A DNA stretch of 64,000 nucleotides, from positions 605,683 to 669,682 of the forward strand of contig NZ_VZDQ01000011.1 of assembly GCF_009602435.1 (NCBI RefSeq), written 5' to 3'. Source of the DNA: Sediminibacillus terrae (GTDB taxonomy: Bacteria; Bacillota; Bacilli; Bacillales; Amphibacillaceae). The notes beneath the pieces were generated by a model. It searched no databases and had not been told where the DNA came from. It worked only from the letters and a program-made list of their open reading frames with translations. Shown here in pieces: positions 1 to 9,254 of this stretch. Each line of letters begins with the position of its first letter. The stretch's first letter is position 1. Made by a program: the position numbers and the translations under genes.

Positions 1-210
1 ATACGATAGATCACACACCCGATAAACAGAAAGTTGCCCGTTAGACGCCTCGATCTGTGGCCAAACTTTTTAATCCATCTGTATCCGCAAAGATGCTTGC
101 ATGGACTTGATCTGCTTGCTAAGCTTGAATTAAACAGGAAGAATACCCTTCACTATGATAGGGTATATTCAATGCATACCAACCATTTACCAAAAGGCAG
201 GCGAGCGAAA

Positions 211-708
211 ATGAAAGCGCATATAACGAACGGGACTTATAATTTTCTCGTGAAAATTCAATCAGACCATCCTGATATTCCGATTTATTTGATGCAGGCA
301 GGTGATTCCACACTAGCTTACTATGAAGGAAAAAAATCTTCTGTTTTTGAACAGGCGCGGGATTATGAAAGCTTTGTGGCGGATGGCGAGCTTCAACAAA
401 GCGGTTTTGTGGTTATGAACAATATTCCCGTCACCTACGAGGGAAAACCGATTTTCGAAGACCAGTTTAAAAGGCGGGCCGGTTCCATGAACGATATCCC
501 CGGCTTTCAGGCACTTCGTGTCTTGCGGCCCCTGCAGGGAAACAAATATGTGGTGATGGTTCAATGGAATTCGAGAGAAAGCTATCAAAATTGGAAGGAT
601 TCCGACGCGTTTGCTGCAGCTCATTCATCCTCCAAGTCTAAAAAGCGGCCTCCTTACCATGCAGGCCCATCCTATACAACAGAAGCCAATATGATCGAAC
701 CGACTTAA
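211..708 (+). CDS. hmoB: Heme-degrading monooxygenase HmoB-like (ABM domain)
   Basis: 165 aa. Family knowledge: IsdG-like monooxygenases open haem and free iron in the cytoplasm. The C-terminal antibiotic-biosynthesis-monooxygenase fold (about residues 65-140) keeps the IsdG-type triad: N70 in VVMNN, W128 in YQNW and H138 in AAAH. Length and layout match B. subtilis HmoB (about 166 aa), with a degenerate N-terminal half. The start at 211 was chosen because conserved sequence begins there (MKAHITNG) after an AGGCAGG-type ribosome site; the open frame continues upstream to 34 without family-like sequence. It is convergent with the thioredoxin-like gene and shares its terminator. Confidence 0.85.
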   Translation: MKAHITNGTYNFLVKIQSDHPDIPIYLMQAGDSTLAYYEGKKSSVFEQARDYESFVADGELQQSGFVVMNNIPVTYEGKPIFEDQFKRRAGSMNDIPGFQALRVLRPLQGNKYVVMVQWNSRESYQNWKDSDAFAAAHSSSKSKKRPPYHAGPSYTTEANMIEPT

Positions 709-788
709 ATATTTGCTATAAAAATGGCAAAAGCAGTCTTTCTTTAAGGCAAAAATGCAGTACTGGACAAAAGCATGGTCGCCAAAGT

Positions 789-822
789 AAAAACCGGACG
801 AATGTTTAATCGTCCGGTTTTT
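789..822. terminator. Bidirectional hairpin terminator, CCGAACGA repeat family
   Basis: Inverted repeat AAAACCGGACGA / TCGTCCGGTTTT between convergent genes. Outer arms (GGACAAAAG near 765, CTTTTGTCC near 837) can also pair, making a longer two-tier stem. Confidence 0.8.
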
Positions 823-863
823 AAATGGTCACGACACTTTTGTCCAAGTCTCGCTTGCCTTCC

Positions 864-1349
864 TTATTGTTCTTCTCCATCCAGCACATTTTCCTGGAAA
901 AAGTTTTCCCACGTTGGCTTGGATTGTTCGCCGCTGATTCGCGCGACTTCCTCTCCGTTTTCAAAGTGAATCAGAGTGGGGGTTCCTTCTATATGATAGG
1001 TTTTCCACGGCTCTTGAAATTCCAGGATGTTCAATTTTTTCAAATCGATTCCGTATTCTTCGGTCATTGGTACAATCACAGGGGTCGTTTTTTGACAATG
1101 AATACACTCTGGACTGTAAAAATAGACGGTGACATCTTCTTTATTATCGAGTTTTTCTTCCAATTCATCCGGTAAAATCTGATTTTGATATAGTTCATCA
1201 TCCAACTGATCGATGGTAGATTGGCGCAGATTTTCTTTTCCATAAGGATTGTCAGCCATTTTCTGGCTATTTTGATAACTGACGACGAATATCAAAGCGC
1301 CGATCAACACAACGATTACCCCAAGGATAATCCACATTTTTTTATTCAC
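864..1349 (-). CDS. Membrane-anchored thioredoxin-like thiol-disulfide oxidoreductase
   Basis: 161 aa. One N-terminal membrane anchor (residues 5-24) with the rest predicted outside the membrane. Thioredoxin fold with active site C82-I-H-C85 and cis-proline P124 in EGTPT. It starts with GTG, overlapping the stop of bdbC (GAGTGA), with the site AAAGGAGAGGG in front, so the two are translationally coupled. Inference: BdbC re-oxidises this protein, which makes disulfides in exported proteins. It is shorter than B. subtilis BdbD (about 220 aa), so I do not use that symbol. A reductase role is possible. Confidence 0.8.
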   Translation of the reverse strand: MNKKMWIILGVIVVLIGALIFVVSYQNSQKMADNPYGKENLRQSTIDQLDDELYQNQILPDELEEKLDNKEDVTVYFYSPECIHCQKTTPVIVPMTEEYGIDLKKLNILEFQEPWKTYHIEGTPTLIHFENGEEVARISGEQSKPTWENFFQENVLDGEEQ

Positions 1350-1783
1350 TCGTTCCCTCTCCTTTGTTGCAAAAGCAAAATAATATGGAAAACAAAAATG
1401 ACAATGAAAGCTATCAAGGCTAAAAACGGTATGGTGATGAAGCCAAAGTAATTGACATACTGGCCGTTACAAGGAACCAATCCGCAAGATTCCCCCGCTT
1501 CGTGAAGAGCAGGAAGCTTTTGGATCAAATAATGATAGGTCGAAACACAAATGCCTATTCCGCTCATGATTAATCCAGGCAGCCCAAAACGGATGTCTTT
1601 TTTTATAGCTGCATATCCGTAAATGATGACGAGCGGATACATAAGGATTCGTTGATACCAACATAACTCACAGGGCTCGTATCCCATGAATTCTGAAAAA
1701 AACAAACTTCCGAGCATTGCTGCTACGGCTTGTCCCCATATGATCAACAGAATGTTTTCTTTTGTTTGTTGATTATCTGCCAT
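1346..1783 (-). CDS. bdbC: DsbB-family disulfide oxidoreductase BdbC
   Basis: 145 aa with four membrane helices. The first external loop carries C38-E-L-C41 after helix 1 and the second carries C100 and C105 (SCGLVPC), the two cysteine pairs of DsbB proteins, which pass electrons from a periplasmic-type partner to quinone. ATG start follows GAGAGAGGGG. First gene of a two-gene operon with the thioredoxin-like protein. Confidence 0.9.
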   Translation of the reverse strand: MADNQQTKENILLIIWGQAVAAMLGSLFFSEFMGYEPCELCWYQRILMYPLVIIYGYAAIKKDIRFGLPGLIMSGIGICVSTYHYLIQKLPALHEAGESCGLVPCNGQYVNYFGFITIPFLALIAFIVIFVFHIILLLQQRRGNE

Positions 1784-1816
1784 GAAATACCCCTCTCTCC
1801 AAACGCATTCAAAAAC

Positions 1817-1844
1817 ATTATACTAGCGAAGGGAGCAAAAACAA
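1817..1844 (-). promoter_or_regulatory. Candidate sigma-A promoter of bdbC operon
   Basis: On the minus strand TTGTTT (1839-1844), a 16-base spacer and TATAAT (1817-1822), about 35 bases before the bdbC start. Confidence 0.55.
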
Positions 1845-1901
1845 AGGGAAAATATCCCGAACAAAATTCGAGGCACCTTTTTTGAGAGCTGATTTATTCT
1901 T

Positions 1902-1945
1902 TAAAAAAGGAATGGCATGTAAGATTTTCCCTCCTACAAGCCATC
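1902..1945 (-). terminator. Terminator of liaFSR operon
   Basis: Minus-strand stem ATGGCTTGTA / TACATGCCAT (9 of 10 paired) followed by TTTTTT, just after liaR. Confidence 0.7.
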
Positions 1946-1956
1946 TCCTGCCTTCC

Positions 1957-2589
1957 TTACTTACGGAACAGTCCATTCTTATGTGCGTAGACAGCCGCCT
2001 GGGTCCGATCATGGACTTCAAGCTTGCTCAGAATATTGCTTACGTGCGTTTTTACGGTCTTAATCCCGATATACAGTTTTTCGCCGATTTCCTGATTGGT
2101 CAAGCCATCACCGATGCACATGAGGACTTCCAGTTCCCGTTCGGTCAATTGCTCATGCGGCTTGATTGCTGACGGTCGGAAGCTGGTCATCATCTTACTC
2201 GCCACTTTCGGTTCAATCACCGGTTCCCCTTCTGCCGCCTTTTTGATAGCAGCCGCAATCTCATCCGCGCTGGACGTTTTCAGCATGTAACTGTAAGCCC
2301 CCGCCTCCAGGGCAGGAAAAACTTGTTCATCATCATAATAACTAGTCAGGATGATTACTTTACAATTCGGGTTAAAACCCATGATGTCCCTGGTTGCTTC
2401 AATTCCGGTTCCATTTTCCATGATGAGATCCATAAGAACTACATCCGGCTTCGTCTCTTTTACGACCGCTGCCCCCTGTACGCCGCTGGAAGCTTCTCCG
2501 ACTATTTCCAGGCCCGGCTCTGTTTTCAAATAGGCAATCACGCCTTTTCTGACTATTTCGTGGTCATCTACCACAACTACTTTGATCAT
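1957..2589 (-). CDS. liaR: NarL-type response regulator LiaR/VraR
   Basis: 210 aa. Receiver domain with D8, D9, phospho-acceptor D54 (VLMDL) and K104, then a LuxR-type HTH (about 145-205, ERELEVLMCIGDG). It is phosphorylated by LiaS and activates envelope-stress genes. I chose the ATG at 2589 (MIKVVVVDDHE), as in homologues, with AAAGGA nine bases upstream. A longer frame begins at 2619, where TAATG overlaps the liaS stop, but it lacks its own ribosome site. Last gene of liaF-liaS-liaR. Confidence 0.93.
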   Translation of the reverse strand: MIKVVVVDDHEIVRKGVIAYLKTEPGLEIVGEASSGVQGAAVVKETKPDVVLMDLIMENGTGIEATRDIMGFNPNCKVIILTSYYDDEQVFPALEAGAYSYMLKTSSADEIAAAIKKAAEGEPVIEPKVASKMMTSFRPSAIKPHEQLTERELEVLMCIGDGLTNQEIGEKLYIGIKTVKTHVSNILSKLEVHDRTQAAVYAHKNGLFRK

Positions 2590-2618
2590 CCTCCCGCTTC
2601 CTTTCCCCTCTGGTGTCA

Positions 2619-3656
2619 TTATAATGGTATTCTGATATCAATATGTGTACCTGCCCCGACTTGAGAGCGGATAGAGAAAGTTCCTCCAATCTCCTCACAG
2701 CGTTCTTTCATTGTTTTTAAGCCATAAGAAGTTTTTTTGCGTTCATCGGTATTGACGTCAAATCCACTTCCATTATCAGCTATATGTAAAAATAACTCGT
2801 TGTGCCTTTCCACAATCTGAAGCGTGACTTCCGTCGCGTCCGCATGCCGTAATGTATTCGACAACGACTCTTGTACAATCCTGAACAAGTGTTCTTCAGC
2901 GGTCGCCGACAGTGCTTCGATTTCCTCTACTTTAAGTTGAAAGTTGATTTGGCATTTCTGCCGCAGTTCTGCCACGAGCTCCTGCACCCCTTTTTTCAAT
3001 GGCTGACCTGACAAATCAACCGGACGTAAGTGAAGGAGCAATGCCCGCATCTCCGTTTGGGCTTTCAACGCAGTATCCGAAATTTCTTCCAATTGCTCTC
3101 TGGCCTGTGCAGGGTCTCGGTCGAACAGACGTAGAGATGCCTGAGACATCATCGTGAGGGCAAACAACTGCTGACTGACCGCATCATGCAAATCACGGGC
3201 GAGACGCTGGCGTTCTTCTATGGTAGCTGCCTTATGAGCAGACTTTGCATACTCTGCTCGTTCGTCGGCCATCCTTTGCAGTGATTTCACTTGATTCTGC
3301 AACTTTTCTCCCAGTTCGTTCAATTCATCGCCTATTCGCGCAATCTCATCTTCTTCACTGAAATAAACACGGGAAGTATAGTTGCCACGGGATAACTGTG
3401 TGATCAAAACCGACAAATAATCCATCCGATCTTTCATGTCACTGCTTGATTTAAAGCCAACATAAATAGAGATGAACACACCAAAACATATGTACAACAA
3501 AATCGTGATAAAAATGCTGGTCACATCGAGCCACTCCGGCTGAAACAGGACGAATACCGATAAGAGAATGGCAAGCAGAGTGATTGTTGTCAAAAACAAC
3601 CCATATAACAGCGAACGGATATAGGTATAGCGGACCGTATTCAAGCGTTTCAACAT
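2619..3656 (-). CDS. liaS: Sensor histidine kinase LiaS/VraS
   Basis: 345 aa. Two membrane helices (about 14-38 and 48-67) with a very short outside loop, a HAMP-like region (70-125), then HisKA_3 with the phospho-acceptor H157 in RLARDLHDAVSQQ and a C-terminal ATPase domain (DNGSGFD). This is an intramembrane-sensing kinase that responds to cell-wall antibiotics with LiaF as inhibitor. ATG start follows AGGGGGG. It lies 12 bases after liaF. Confidence 0.93.
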   Translation of the reverse strand: MLKRLNTVRYTYIRSLLYGLFLTTITLLAILLSVFVLFQPEWLDVTSIFITILLYICFGVFISIYVGFKSSSDMKDRMDYLSVLITQLSRGNYTSRVYFSEEDEIARIGDELNELGEKLQNQVKSLQRMADERAEYAKSAHKAATIEERQRLARDLHDAVSQQLFALTMMSQASLRLFDRDPAQAREQLEEISDTALKAQTEMRALLLHLRPVDLSGQPLKKGVQELVAELRQKCQINFQLKVEEIEALSATAEEHLFRIVQESLSNTLRHADATEVTLQIVERHNELFLHIADNGSGFDVNTDERKKTSYGLKTMKERCEEIGGTFSIRSQVGAGTHIDIRIPL

Positions 3657-3668
3657 ATTCCGTCCCCC

Positions 3669-4442
3669 CTAAACCCTGTCCACCCGGATTGATCCGGCCT
3701 TTATACTTAAGAAAATATCAAGCTTTCGAGTAGCCTGATCGTAATTTGGTGTTTCATAAAAAATTTCCCGGTTCATGCCTTCTGCATTCATGCCAAAGAC
3801 ATTGATTTCCCCTGCCTTTACATGTGCCTGGATCGACATTTCGACATTTTCCGGCATCAGCACCCGGATATCCCCTGCCCATCCTTGAATGCTTATCGGA
3901 ATTTCTTCATCGGGAATGAATGCTTTTGTAAAATCAATATGATAATCCCCGACGGCATTCCACAAATCCATCGGTTCCACCCGCCAATTTGGTTCGCTGA
4001 AATTATGCTCCCCTACAGCCAGACGCTGTTTTTTGGGTATTTTTTTATTCGCTCTTTGATCATCGGTGTCAAAAATGAATTGGAATTTTCGCTTGCGCTT
4101 CCTCTTTGTCGAGCTTCCAAAAATGCTGAAGCCCAAGTAAACAAGAAGCAGAGGCCATAATTTATATACATCCATGAAGGAAAACGGAATAAGCCCAAAC
4201 CGGTCAAGCAGCAATAATCCTCCGAACACAATCAAAAATGAACCAAAGGTGATGCCGTTTTTATACCTGATGCCATCCCAGGTCCATTTTAATCCAAGTA
4301 CCACAAAAAAAGCAGGATAAATATATAACCAAGCCTCCGCTAAATCCCAAGAGATGATGCCGATGTTTGCTAATACCAGCGCAGCTCCGAAACAAATAAT
4401 GGCTATGGCTGCAATGCTGCGCACTATTTGGCTGTTTTTCAT
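3669..4442 (-). CDS. liaF: LiaF/VraT membrane inhibitor of the Lia system
   Basis: 257 aa. Four membrane helices in the first 120 residues, then a basic linker (KRKRKRK) and a C-terminal beta-strand domain of the cell-wall-active-antibiotic-response type (about 165-257). Known role: keeps LiaS off without stress. Start at 4442 (MKNSQIVRS) chosen because AGGGGAG lies eight bases upstream. First gene of a three-gene operon. The usual liaI, liaH and liaG genes are not beside it, so any LiaR target genes lie outside this window, as in the short VraTSR arrangement. Confidence 0.88.
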   Translation of the reverse strand: MKNSQIVRSIAAIAIICFGAALVLANIGIISWDLAEAWLYIYPAFFVVLGLKWTWDGIRYKNGITFGSFLIVFGGLLLLDRFGLIPFSFMDVYKLWPLLLVYLGFSIFGSSTKRKRKRKFQFIFDTDDQRANKKIPKKQRLAVGEHNFSEPNWRVEPMDLWNAVGDYHIDFTKAFIPDEEIPISIQGWAGDIRVLMPENVEMSIQAHVKAGEINVFGMNAEGMNREIFYETPNYDQATRKLDIFLSIKAGSIRVDRV

Positions 4443-4582
4443 TTGTGATTCTCCCCTCATCCATTCAATATTCGGGTCCGGACGGCCAAATCCCTGCTTG
4501 TATAGAAACGAATATACCAATGTATGATCCTTTTTCTTGAAAACGGAAGGATGGCCGTTTCACTTCTTCTTAGGATTATTAT

Positions 4583-4616
4583 AAAAAAAAGCCCACCAGG
4601 CTTGAACGACCGGTGG
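4583..4616 (-). terminator. Terminator of PAP2 gene
   Basis: Minus-strand stem CCACCGG / CCTGGTGG followed by GCTTTTTTTAT. Confidence 0.75.
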
Positions 4617-4633
4617 AAGGGGATTGTCTCCGT

Positions 4634-5290
4634 CTAGAGTCGGAGACGGCGATATTTCGGTTTGATTAGATGTCGCAAAAAGGAATAAAAACCGATCCAT
4701 ACGGAAACAAAAATGAATCCAAAAGCATAACCTCCGAGCACATCGGTTAAATAGTGGACACGGATCACATAACGGCTCAAACCGATCAACAAAATGAGGC
4801 AAATGCCGATAATATTGAGGAACAGCGCTGCCTTCTGTGACTTAACATATCTCAACAGAAAATAGATAAGCAGGCCGTATGCAATCAGGGAAACCATGGC
4901 ATGCCCGGAAGGAAAACTGTACCCCACCCCTTCTGCCTCCGAAAATAACCGCGGTCTTTCTCTCTCGACAGCCAGCTTGATCCAATGGTTCACCCGATAA
5001 CCGAGCAAAGTTCCCGAAGCCAGCATAAGTGCAGCTAGCCAATCACGTGTGTATAGAATCAGAAACAGTGCTGCAGCTATTGTAAAAGGGGTGAGAAACG
5101 TGCCAGAACCCAATTCTGTCAACCAGCGGAATACAAAGAACAAAAAGGTCTGGTCAAGCCCTTCGACGGCCGGTGCTGTCCACCGATCCAGTATTGGTTC
5201 TTCTCTAACTACCACTTCCAGGGTAATAAAAACACTGGACACTATTGCCAACAGTAAAAAAGATAGAAAAAAATAGGTTCGTTTTTTCAT
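4634..5290 (-). CDS. PAP2-family membrane phosphatase (PgpB/YodM-like)
   Basis: 218 aa with about six membrane helices. All three PAP2 signatures are present: K105 to RP112-113 (KLAVERERP), PSGH at 127-130 and S172-R-x5-H179-x3-D183. Such enzymes remove phosphate from phosphatidylglycerol phosphate or undecaprenyl pyrophosphate on the outer face of the membrane. The substrate cannot be told from sequence. It lies upstream of liaFSR in the same direction but has its own terminator, so co-regulation is not implied. Confidence 0.88.
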   Translation of the reverse strand: MKKRTYFFLSFLLLAIVSSVFITLEVVVREEPILDRWTAPAVEGLDQTFLFFVFRWLTELGSGTFLTPFTIAAALFLILYTRDWLAALMLASGTLLGYRVNHWIKLAVERERPRLFSEAEGVGYSFPSGHAMVSLIAYGLLIYFLLRYVKSQKAALFLNIIGICLILLIGLSRYVIRVHYLTDVLGGYAFGFIFVSVWIGFYSFLRHLIKPKYRRLRL

Positions 5291-5424
5291 ACTCTGCTCC
5301 TTTTAGACTTTCTACTACTATTGTTATTTTCAGTCTGTTTATAAATTCCCGTAATGTTTATAAAAAAACTACCAGGGAATTGTATTTATGCCAAAATGAA
5401 TTACGTTGAGAAAGGATGATTTTA

Positions 5425-5865
5425 ATGGCAGACAATGCCCAATTACAAGAATTGATCGATGGATTGAATGAAGATCTCGCAAACGAATATGCAGCCACGA
5501 TTATGTACACGTACAACGCGGCTGTCGTTTCCGGACTCTATCGCTCCGCATTAAAACCTTTCTTCGAGGATGAAATCAACGACGAGATCGGCCATGCGTT
5601 GTATTTGTCGGATAAAATAGCGATACTGGGCGGTACCCCGACAACGAAACCTGCTGAAGTTAAACAGTTGACAGAAGTGAAAGCAATGTTGGAAGAAGCA
5701 CGTAAGGCTGAACAGGAAACAATCGAGCGTTATGAACAACGCAAGAAGCAAGCCGAGGCCCTAGGCTATACAGAGTTAGTCGTGAAGTTAGAGGATATGA
5801 TTGCAGACGAAACCGGCCACAAGGAAGAAATCGATCGTCTTCTTTCTGACTCTAGACTGGCTTGA
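5425..5865 (+). CDS. Ferritin-like di-iron domain protein
   Basis: 146 aa, all-helical. Likely metal ligands are E21, E54 with H57 (DEIGH), E98 and E129 with H132 (DETGH), the two ExxH motifs of ferritin-like four-helix bundles. The size fits small bacterioferritin or Dps-related proteins, but I cannot assign storage, oxidase or DNA protection. ATG at 5425 chosen (AAAGGA eight bases upstream) over ATG at 5416, which overlaps that site. Monocistronic with its own terminator. Confidence 0.8.
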   Translation: MADNAQLQELIDGLNEDLANEYAATIMYTYNAAVVSGLYRSALKPFFEDEINDEIGHALYLSDKIAILGGTPTTKPAEVKQLTEVKAMLEEARKAEQETIERYEQRKKQAEALGYTELVVKLEDMIADETGHKEEIDRLLSDSRLA

Positions 5866-5948
5866 CCAACATACGTACATCTGAAGATGGATGAAAAGCC
5901 ACCATTACCATACGGCAAAAAACGAATGAGAAAGTAATATAAAAAGCT

Positions 5949-5999
5949 GAACCGAACGATGATTCGAACTTGAACCATTTGAATCCCGTTCGGTTTTTT
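5949..5999 (+). terminator. Hairpin terminator, CCGAACGA repeat family
   Basis: AACCGAACG / CGTTCGGTT with a long loop, then TTTTTT, after the ferritin-like gene. Confidence 0.75.
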
Positions 6000-6083
6000 G
6001 CTAGTGGATCCATGTTGTACCGCCGTTTGCCAGACATTCCATCTCCAGCAGTTGTTTCAGGAATCGTCAGCTAGTGTTTTCAC

Positions 6084-6111
6084 TTTTCATCCACCACTGC
6101 TGTGGTATACT
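6084..6111 (+). promoter_or_regulatory. Candidate sigma-A promoter of amidohydrolase gene
   Basis: TTTTCA, 16-base spacer, TATACT, 27 bases before the TTG start. Confidence 0.55.
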
Positions 6112-6138
6112 GGTTGGAAAGGTAAAGGGGGAATAGTT

Positions 6139-7308
6139 TTGTGGAATGAAGTCATGACTCGGTTAGATGAAAACTATCAGGAAATGGTCGATATCCGCCG
6201 GTATCTGCACCAATATCCAGAGTTGTCTTTCCAGGAAGAAAAAACGTCCCAGTATATTGCCGATACATATGAAAAGCTGGGAATTCCTTATCAGACGAAA
6301 GTCGGCGGCAATGGCATCGTTGCCACCCTGGAAGGAGGAAAGCCGGGGAAGAAGGTCGCTCTGCGCGCAGATTTTGATGCCCTCCCGATCCAAGATGAGA
6401 AAGATGTTCCTTATAAATCGAAAGTGGATGGTGTCATGCATGCTTGCGGCCATGATGGCCATACAGCGACGTTGCTCGTCCTCGCCAAAGTTCTCCAAGA
6501 ATTCAAGGAGGAGCTCCCAGGCACTGTCGTATTTGTCCATCAGCATGCAGAGGAACTGGCTCCCGGCGGTGCGAAATCAATAATGGAATCGGGAATCCTC
6601 GATGATGTAGAGGCAGTATTCGGTACCCATCTATGGTCCAATACTCCACTTGGTACAGTCGAAACATCCTTGAAAGAGTTTATGGCAGGGGCCGACCGTT
6701 TTGAAATCAATATAAAAGGAAAAGGCGGCCACGGTGCACAGCCCCACCAGACAAAGGATGCAATCGTGATTGGTTCACAGCTTGTCACTACATTGCAAAA
6801 TATCGTCAGTCGCAGAATCGACCCACTCGGCACGGCGGTTTTGACAATAGGCACCTTTCAATCCGGGAGCACATTCAACATTATTGCCGATACAGCGAAA
6901 ATCACTGGAACTGTGCGGACATTCGACCCGGAAATTCAGAACCTGATTATCGACGAGATGGAGAAAGTCATCAAAGGCGTTTGTGTCGGTTATGACGCCG
7001 GATATGAATTTAATTATGAAAAGGGCTATCCGCCTGTCATCAATCATCCGGAAGAAGCATCACTTGTTCTGAAAGCTGCTGAGCAGGTGCCAGGTGTGGA
7101 ACGTTCTCGGGAAGTGGTGCCGGGGATGGTCGGCGAAGACTTTTCTTATTACATTTTAGATAAGCCTGGTGCTTTCTTTTTTACAGGGGCGCAGAAGGAA
7201 GGCCATTATTACCCACATCATCATCCTATGTTCGATATTGATGAACGGGCCCTGCCACTCGCAGCAAAAGCATTGGCACAAACCTTCAAAGCCTATCAGG
7301 AAAAATGA
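6139..7308 (+). CDS. yhaA: M20-family amidohydrolase YhaA (N-acyl amino acid hydrolase type)
   Basis: 389 aa. Metallo-amidohydrolase with the M20D signatures HACGHDGHTATLL, HQHAEE, the GGHGAQPH dimerisation-domain motif and GEDFSYY near the C-terminus. Likely hydrolyses N-acyl amino acids in the cytoplasm; true substrate unknown. I chose a TTG start at 6139, seven bases after AAAGGGGGA. An ATG at 6154 is the alternative, while the frame upstream to 5998 runs through terminator and promoter sequence. Convergent with ecsC with a one-base gap. yhaA lies beside ecsC in B. subtilis as well. Confidence 0.85.
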   Translation: MWNEVMTRLDENYQEMVDIRRYLHQYPELSFQEEKTSQYIADTYEKLGIPYQTKVGGNGIVATLEGGKPGKKVALRADFDALPIQDEKDVPYKSKVDGVMHACGHDGHTATLLVLAKVLQEFKEELPGTVVFVHQHAEELAPGGAKSIMESGILDDVEAVFGTHLWSNTPLGTVETSLKEFMAGADRFEINIKGKGGHGAQPHQTKDAIVIGSQLVTTLQNIVSRRIDPLGTAVLTIGTFQSGSTFNIIADTAKITGTVRTFDPEIQNLIIDEMEKVIKGVCVGYDAGYEFNYEKGYPPVINHPEEASLVLKAAEQVPGVERSREVVPGMVGEDFSYYILDKPGAFFFTGAQKEGHYYPHHHPMFDIDERALPLAAKALAQTFKAYQEK

Positions 7309-7309
7309 A

Positions 7310-8026
7310 TCAGGTTAACAAACGGAGACGGTACATATTGATGGCCGTCTCCCCTAATTTATCCAGAAACCTCCCATTCGCAAAGGCTCCGACCAGAGCG
7401 CCGAAGCCGGGAACCAATTGCAGAAGCTTTGCCAAATCGATGGTATCCCGATACTCCTGCTGCAATGTACGCCAATCCACTTGGCGGCTCCATTCCTTTT
7501 CATTCTTCCAGTTCACAAGCATATGCAACACTTCCTCCCTTTTCCGATCACTCGAAAAAGCAAGTAAAAACACATGCAGCAAGAACACCCTTTCCTCATG
7601 TTTTTTAACCTCAAACCCATAAAGTTGGCCGACATCAAACAAAAACTTCATCTTGATACTGAGCAACATCGGAAAGTCAGCCAGGCCGAGCAATATTCCG
7701 CCAGCACCCGTGCCGGCTCCTTCCAGCATCGCTGTCCGCTTATACTGTTTGAGCCGGTGCTTGATGGCAATTTCCTTGTCTTCCAATGTAACAAGTCCGA
7801 TAGTTTCGACCGGCAAAATAAATTTGGAGGAAGTGAGAGACAGTTCTATCATAGATCGAATACTTTCCGTCACAAGCTGATGGGCCTGATCAGGGATTTT
7901 TTGGTTGATTTTATTTTGAAGCTGCTTAGAACTCCGTTGGATCAGCGAGGATTTTTTACCTGCCAAATGAACGAACCGGCGCGCTTCTAACAATGCTTGT
8001 TTTTCATATTTTCCGATTTCAGTCAT
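7310..8026 (-). CDS. ecsC: EcsC family protein
   Basis: 238 aa, EcsC family, with a glycine-rich hydrophobic centre (GAGTGAGGILLG) and a hydrophobic C-terminal stretch (LVPGFGALVGAFANG). Function unknown even in B. subtilis, where it is the third ecs gene. ATG at 8026 lies nine bases after AGGAG; an in-frame ATG six bases upstream is too close to that site. It follows ecsB by 13 bases and is therefore the last gene of ecsABC. Confidence 0.85.
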   Translation of the reverse strand: MTEIGKYEKQALLEARRFVHLAGKKSSLIQRSSKQLQNKINQKIPDQAHQLVTESIRSMIELSLTSSKFILPVETIGLVTLEDKEIAIKHRLKQYKRTAMLEGAGTGAGGILLGLADFPMLLSIKMKFLFDVGQLYGFEVKKHEERVFLLHVFLLAFSSDRKREEVLHMLVNWKNEKEWSRQVDWRTLQQEYRDTIDLAKLLQLVPGFGALVGAFANGRFLDKLGETAINMYRLRLLT

Positions 8027-8039
8027 GGACATGCGCTCC

Positions 8040-9254
8040 TTATGCAAGTTGCTTTTTAACATAGCCGTTGACAAACCAATAACTGAAAGCCGTTCCGGCA
8101 GCCCATACAATCAACAATCCCGTGAACAACTGCATAAATACAAACAACACGCCAAACAGAAATGTCTGGGCAAGCATCAACTGCAACATCCATCGAAGCA
8201 ACGCAGCGCTCCGCCATTCCTTTTTCACGGGATACAAATCAAGCCAAACCACCGTACGATGGTGCTGCCACAAACTCGTCAGCTGAAATCCGCTCAAATA
8301 AAGAAACAGCAGGCAAAAGATGACTTTCATCCACACATTCGGCACAAAAAATGCTGCAAGCGCGCCAATAACAAACAAGCGTAAATACATGCCAAGATAG
8401 TCAATGCTTCTTACAGTAGTGATACGATAAAGATAGGAAAATGTCCGGTCCTGCTGGAGAGGGATACGCCTTACCAGCAACGATACCAGCCAGTGCCGTT
8501 TTTTTACTTGGTTTTTCAGATGTGGTACATCAGTGAACATGTTGGCAAGACGGTAGAAAGATCGCATTCTGGCATTATCCTTCTCCACCAGGAGATCCCA
8601 AGCCAGACCGCTATTTTTCCGTGCCAAAAAGTAATCATATACAAAGACGCCGGCAAGCAACAATGTCACAATCCCCGCCAGCAGATTTTCTCCACTGACA
8701 AATAAATAAAAAACAGCTGCATTCAGCAGGATTCTGGCGAAGAAATCCAGCAGCCGGATGTTGGCATCGCGCACTCTCAATATCCACCACGAAGCAGTCA
8801 AATTCCAGATTTTAAATAGAACAAACAAAAGCAAAATCAGGGAGTAGGCCGGTCCCTCACTATCTGCATAGACCGCATGGTATAAGGGAGCCAATGCAGC
8901 AGCGGCGAGTGCCAGCAGATAAAGCTGTATGACAAAGCTGTAAATAAACGCATTCCGAAAGTACGGTCCCATTTTTGTCTCAGCCGGAAGCAAGAAAACA
9001 AGGTCCGCTTCCTTTAACAATGTCCGGACAGGACTGTAAGCAGCAATGATACCAAAAACAATGCCGATCACCAGGGCTGCCGGGAAATTATCAGGTATAT
9101 CGGCAAGCCAGCGCTGATAATAGTAGGCCATAGCCGAAATGAAAAACAACATGGCAATCACCAGGTGGCCAGTGAATATGTACCTTAAATAACGACTGAT
9201 CTCCTTCATATGAGAAGAAAACCTGTCTTTAAAAAACTGGTTGGCATCAAACAT
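8040..9254 (-). CDS. ecsB: ABC transporter permease EcsB
   Basis: 404 aa with around eight to ten membrane helices arranged as two halves. Permease partner of EcsA. In B. subtilis the Ecs exporter affects regulated intramembrane proteolysis, protein secretion, competence and sporulation. ATG at 9254 chosen, eight bases after AAGGA; the ATG six bases earlier is too close. It overlaps the ecsA stop by eight bases, indicating coupled translation. Confidence 0.9.
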   Translation of the reverse strand: MFDANQFFKDRFSSHMKEISRYLRYIFTGHLVIAMLFFISAMAYYYQRWLADIPDNFPAALVIGIVFGIIAAYSPVRTLLKEADLVFLLPAETKMGPYFRNAFIYSFVIQLYLLALAAAALAPLYHAVYADSEGPAYSLILLLFVLFKIWNLTASWWILRVRDANIRLLDFFARILLNAAVFYLFVSGENLLAGIVTLLLAGVFVYDYFLARKNSGLAWDLLVEKDNARMRSFYRLANMFTDVPHLKNQVKKRHWLVSLLVRRIPLQQDRTFSYLYRITTVRSIDYLGMYLRLFVIGALAAFFVPNVWMKVIFCLLFLYLSGFQLTSLWQHHRTVVWLDLYPVKKEWRSAALLRWMLQLMLAQTFLFGVLFVFMQLFTGLLIVWAAGTAFSYWFVNGYVKKQLA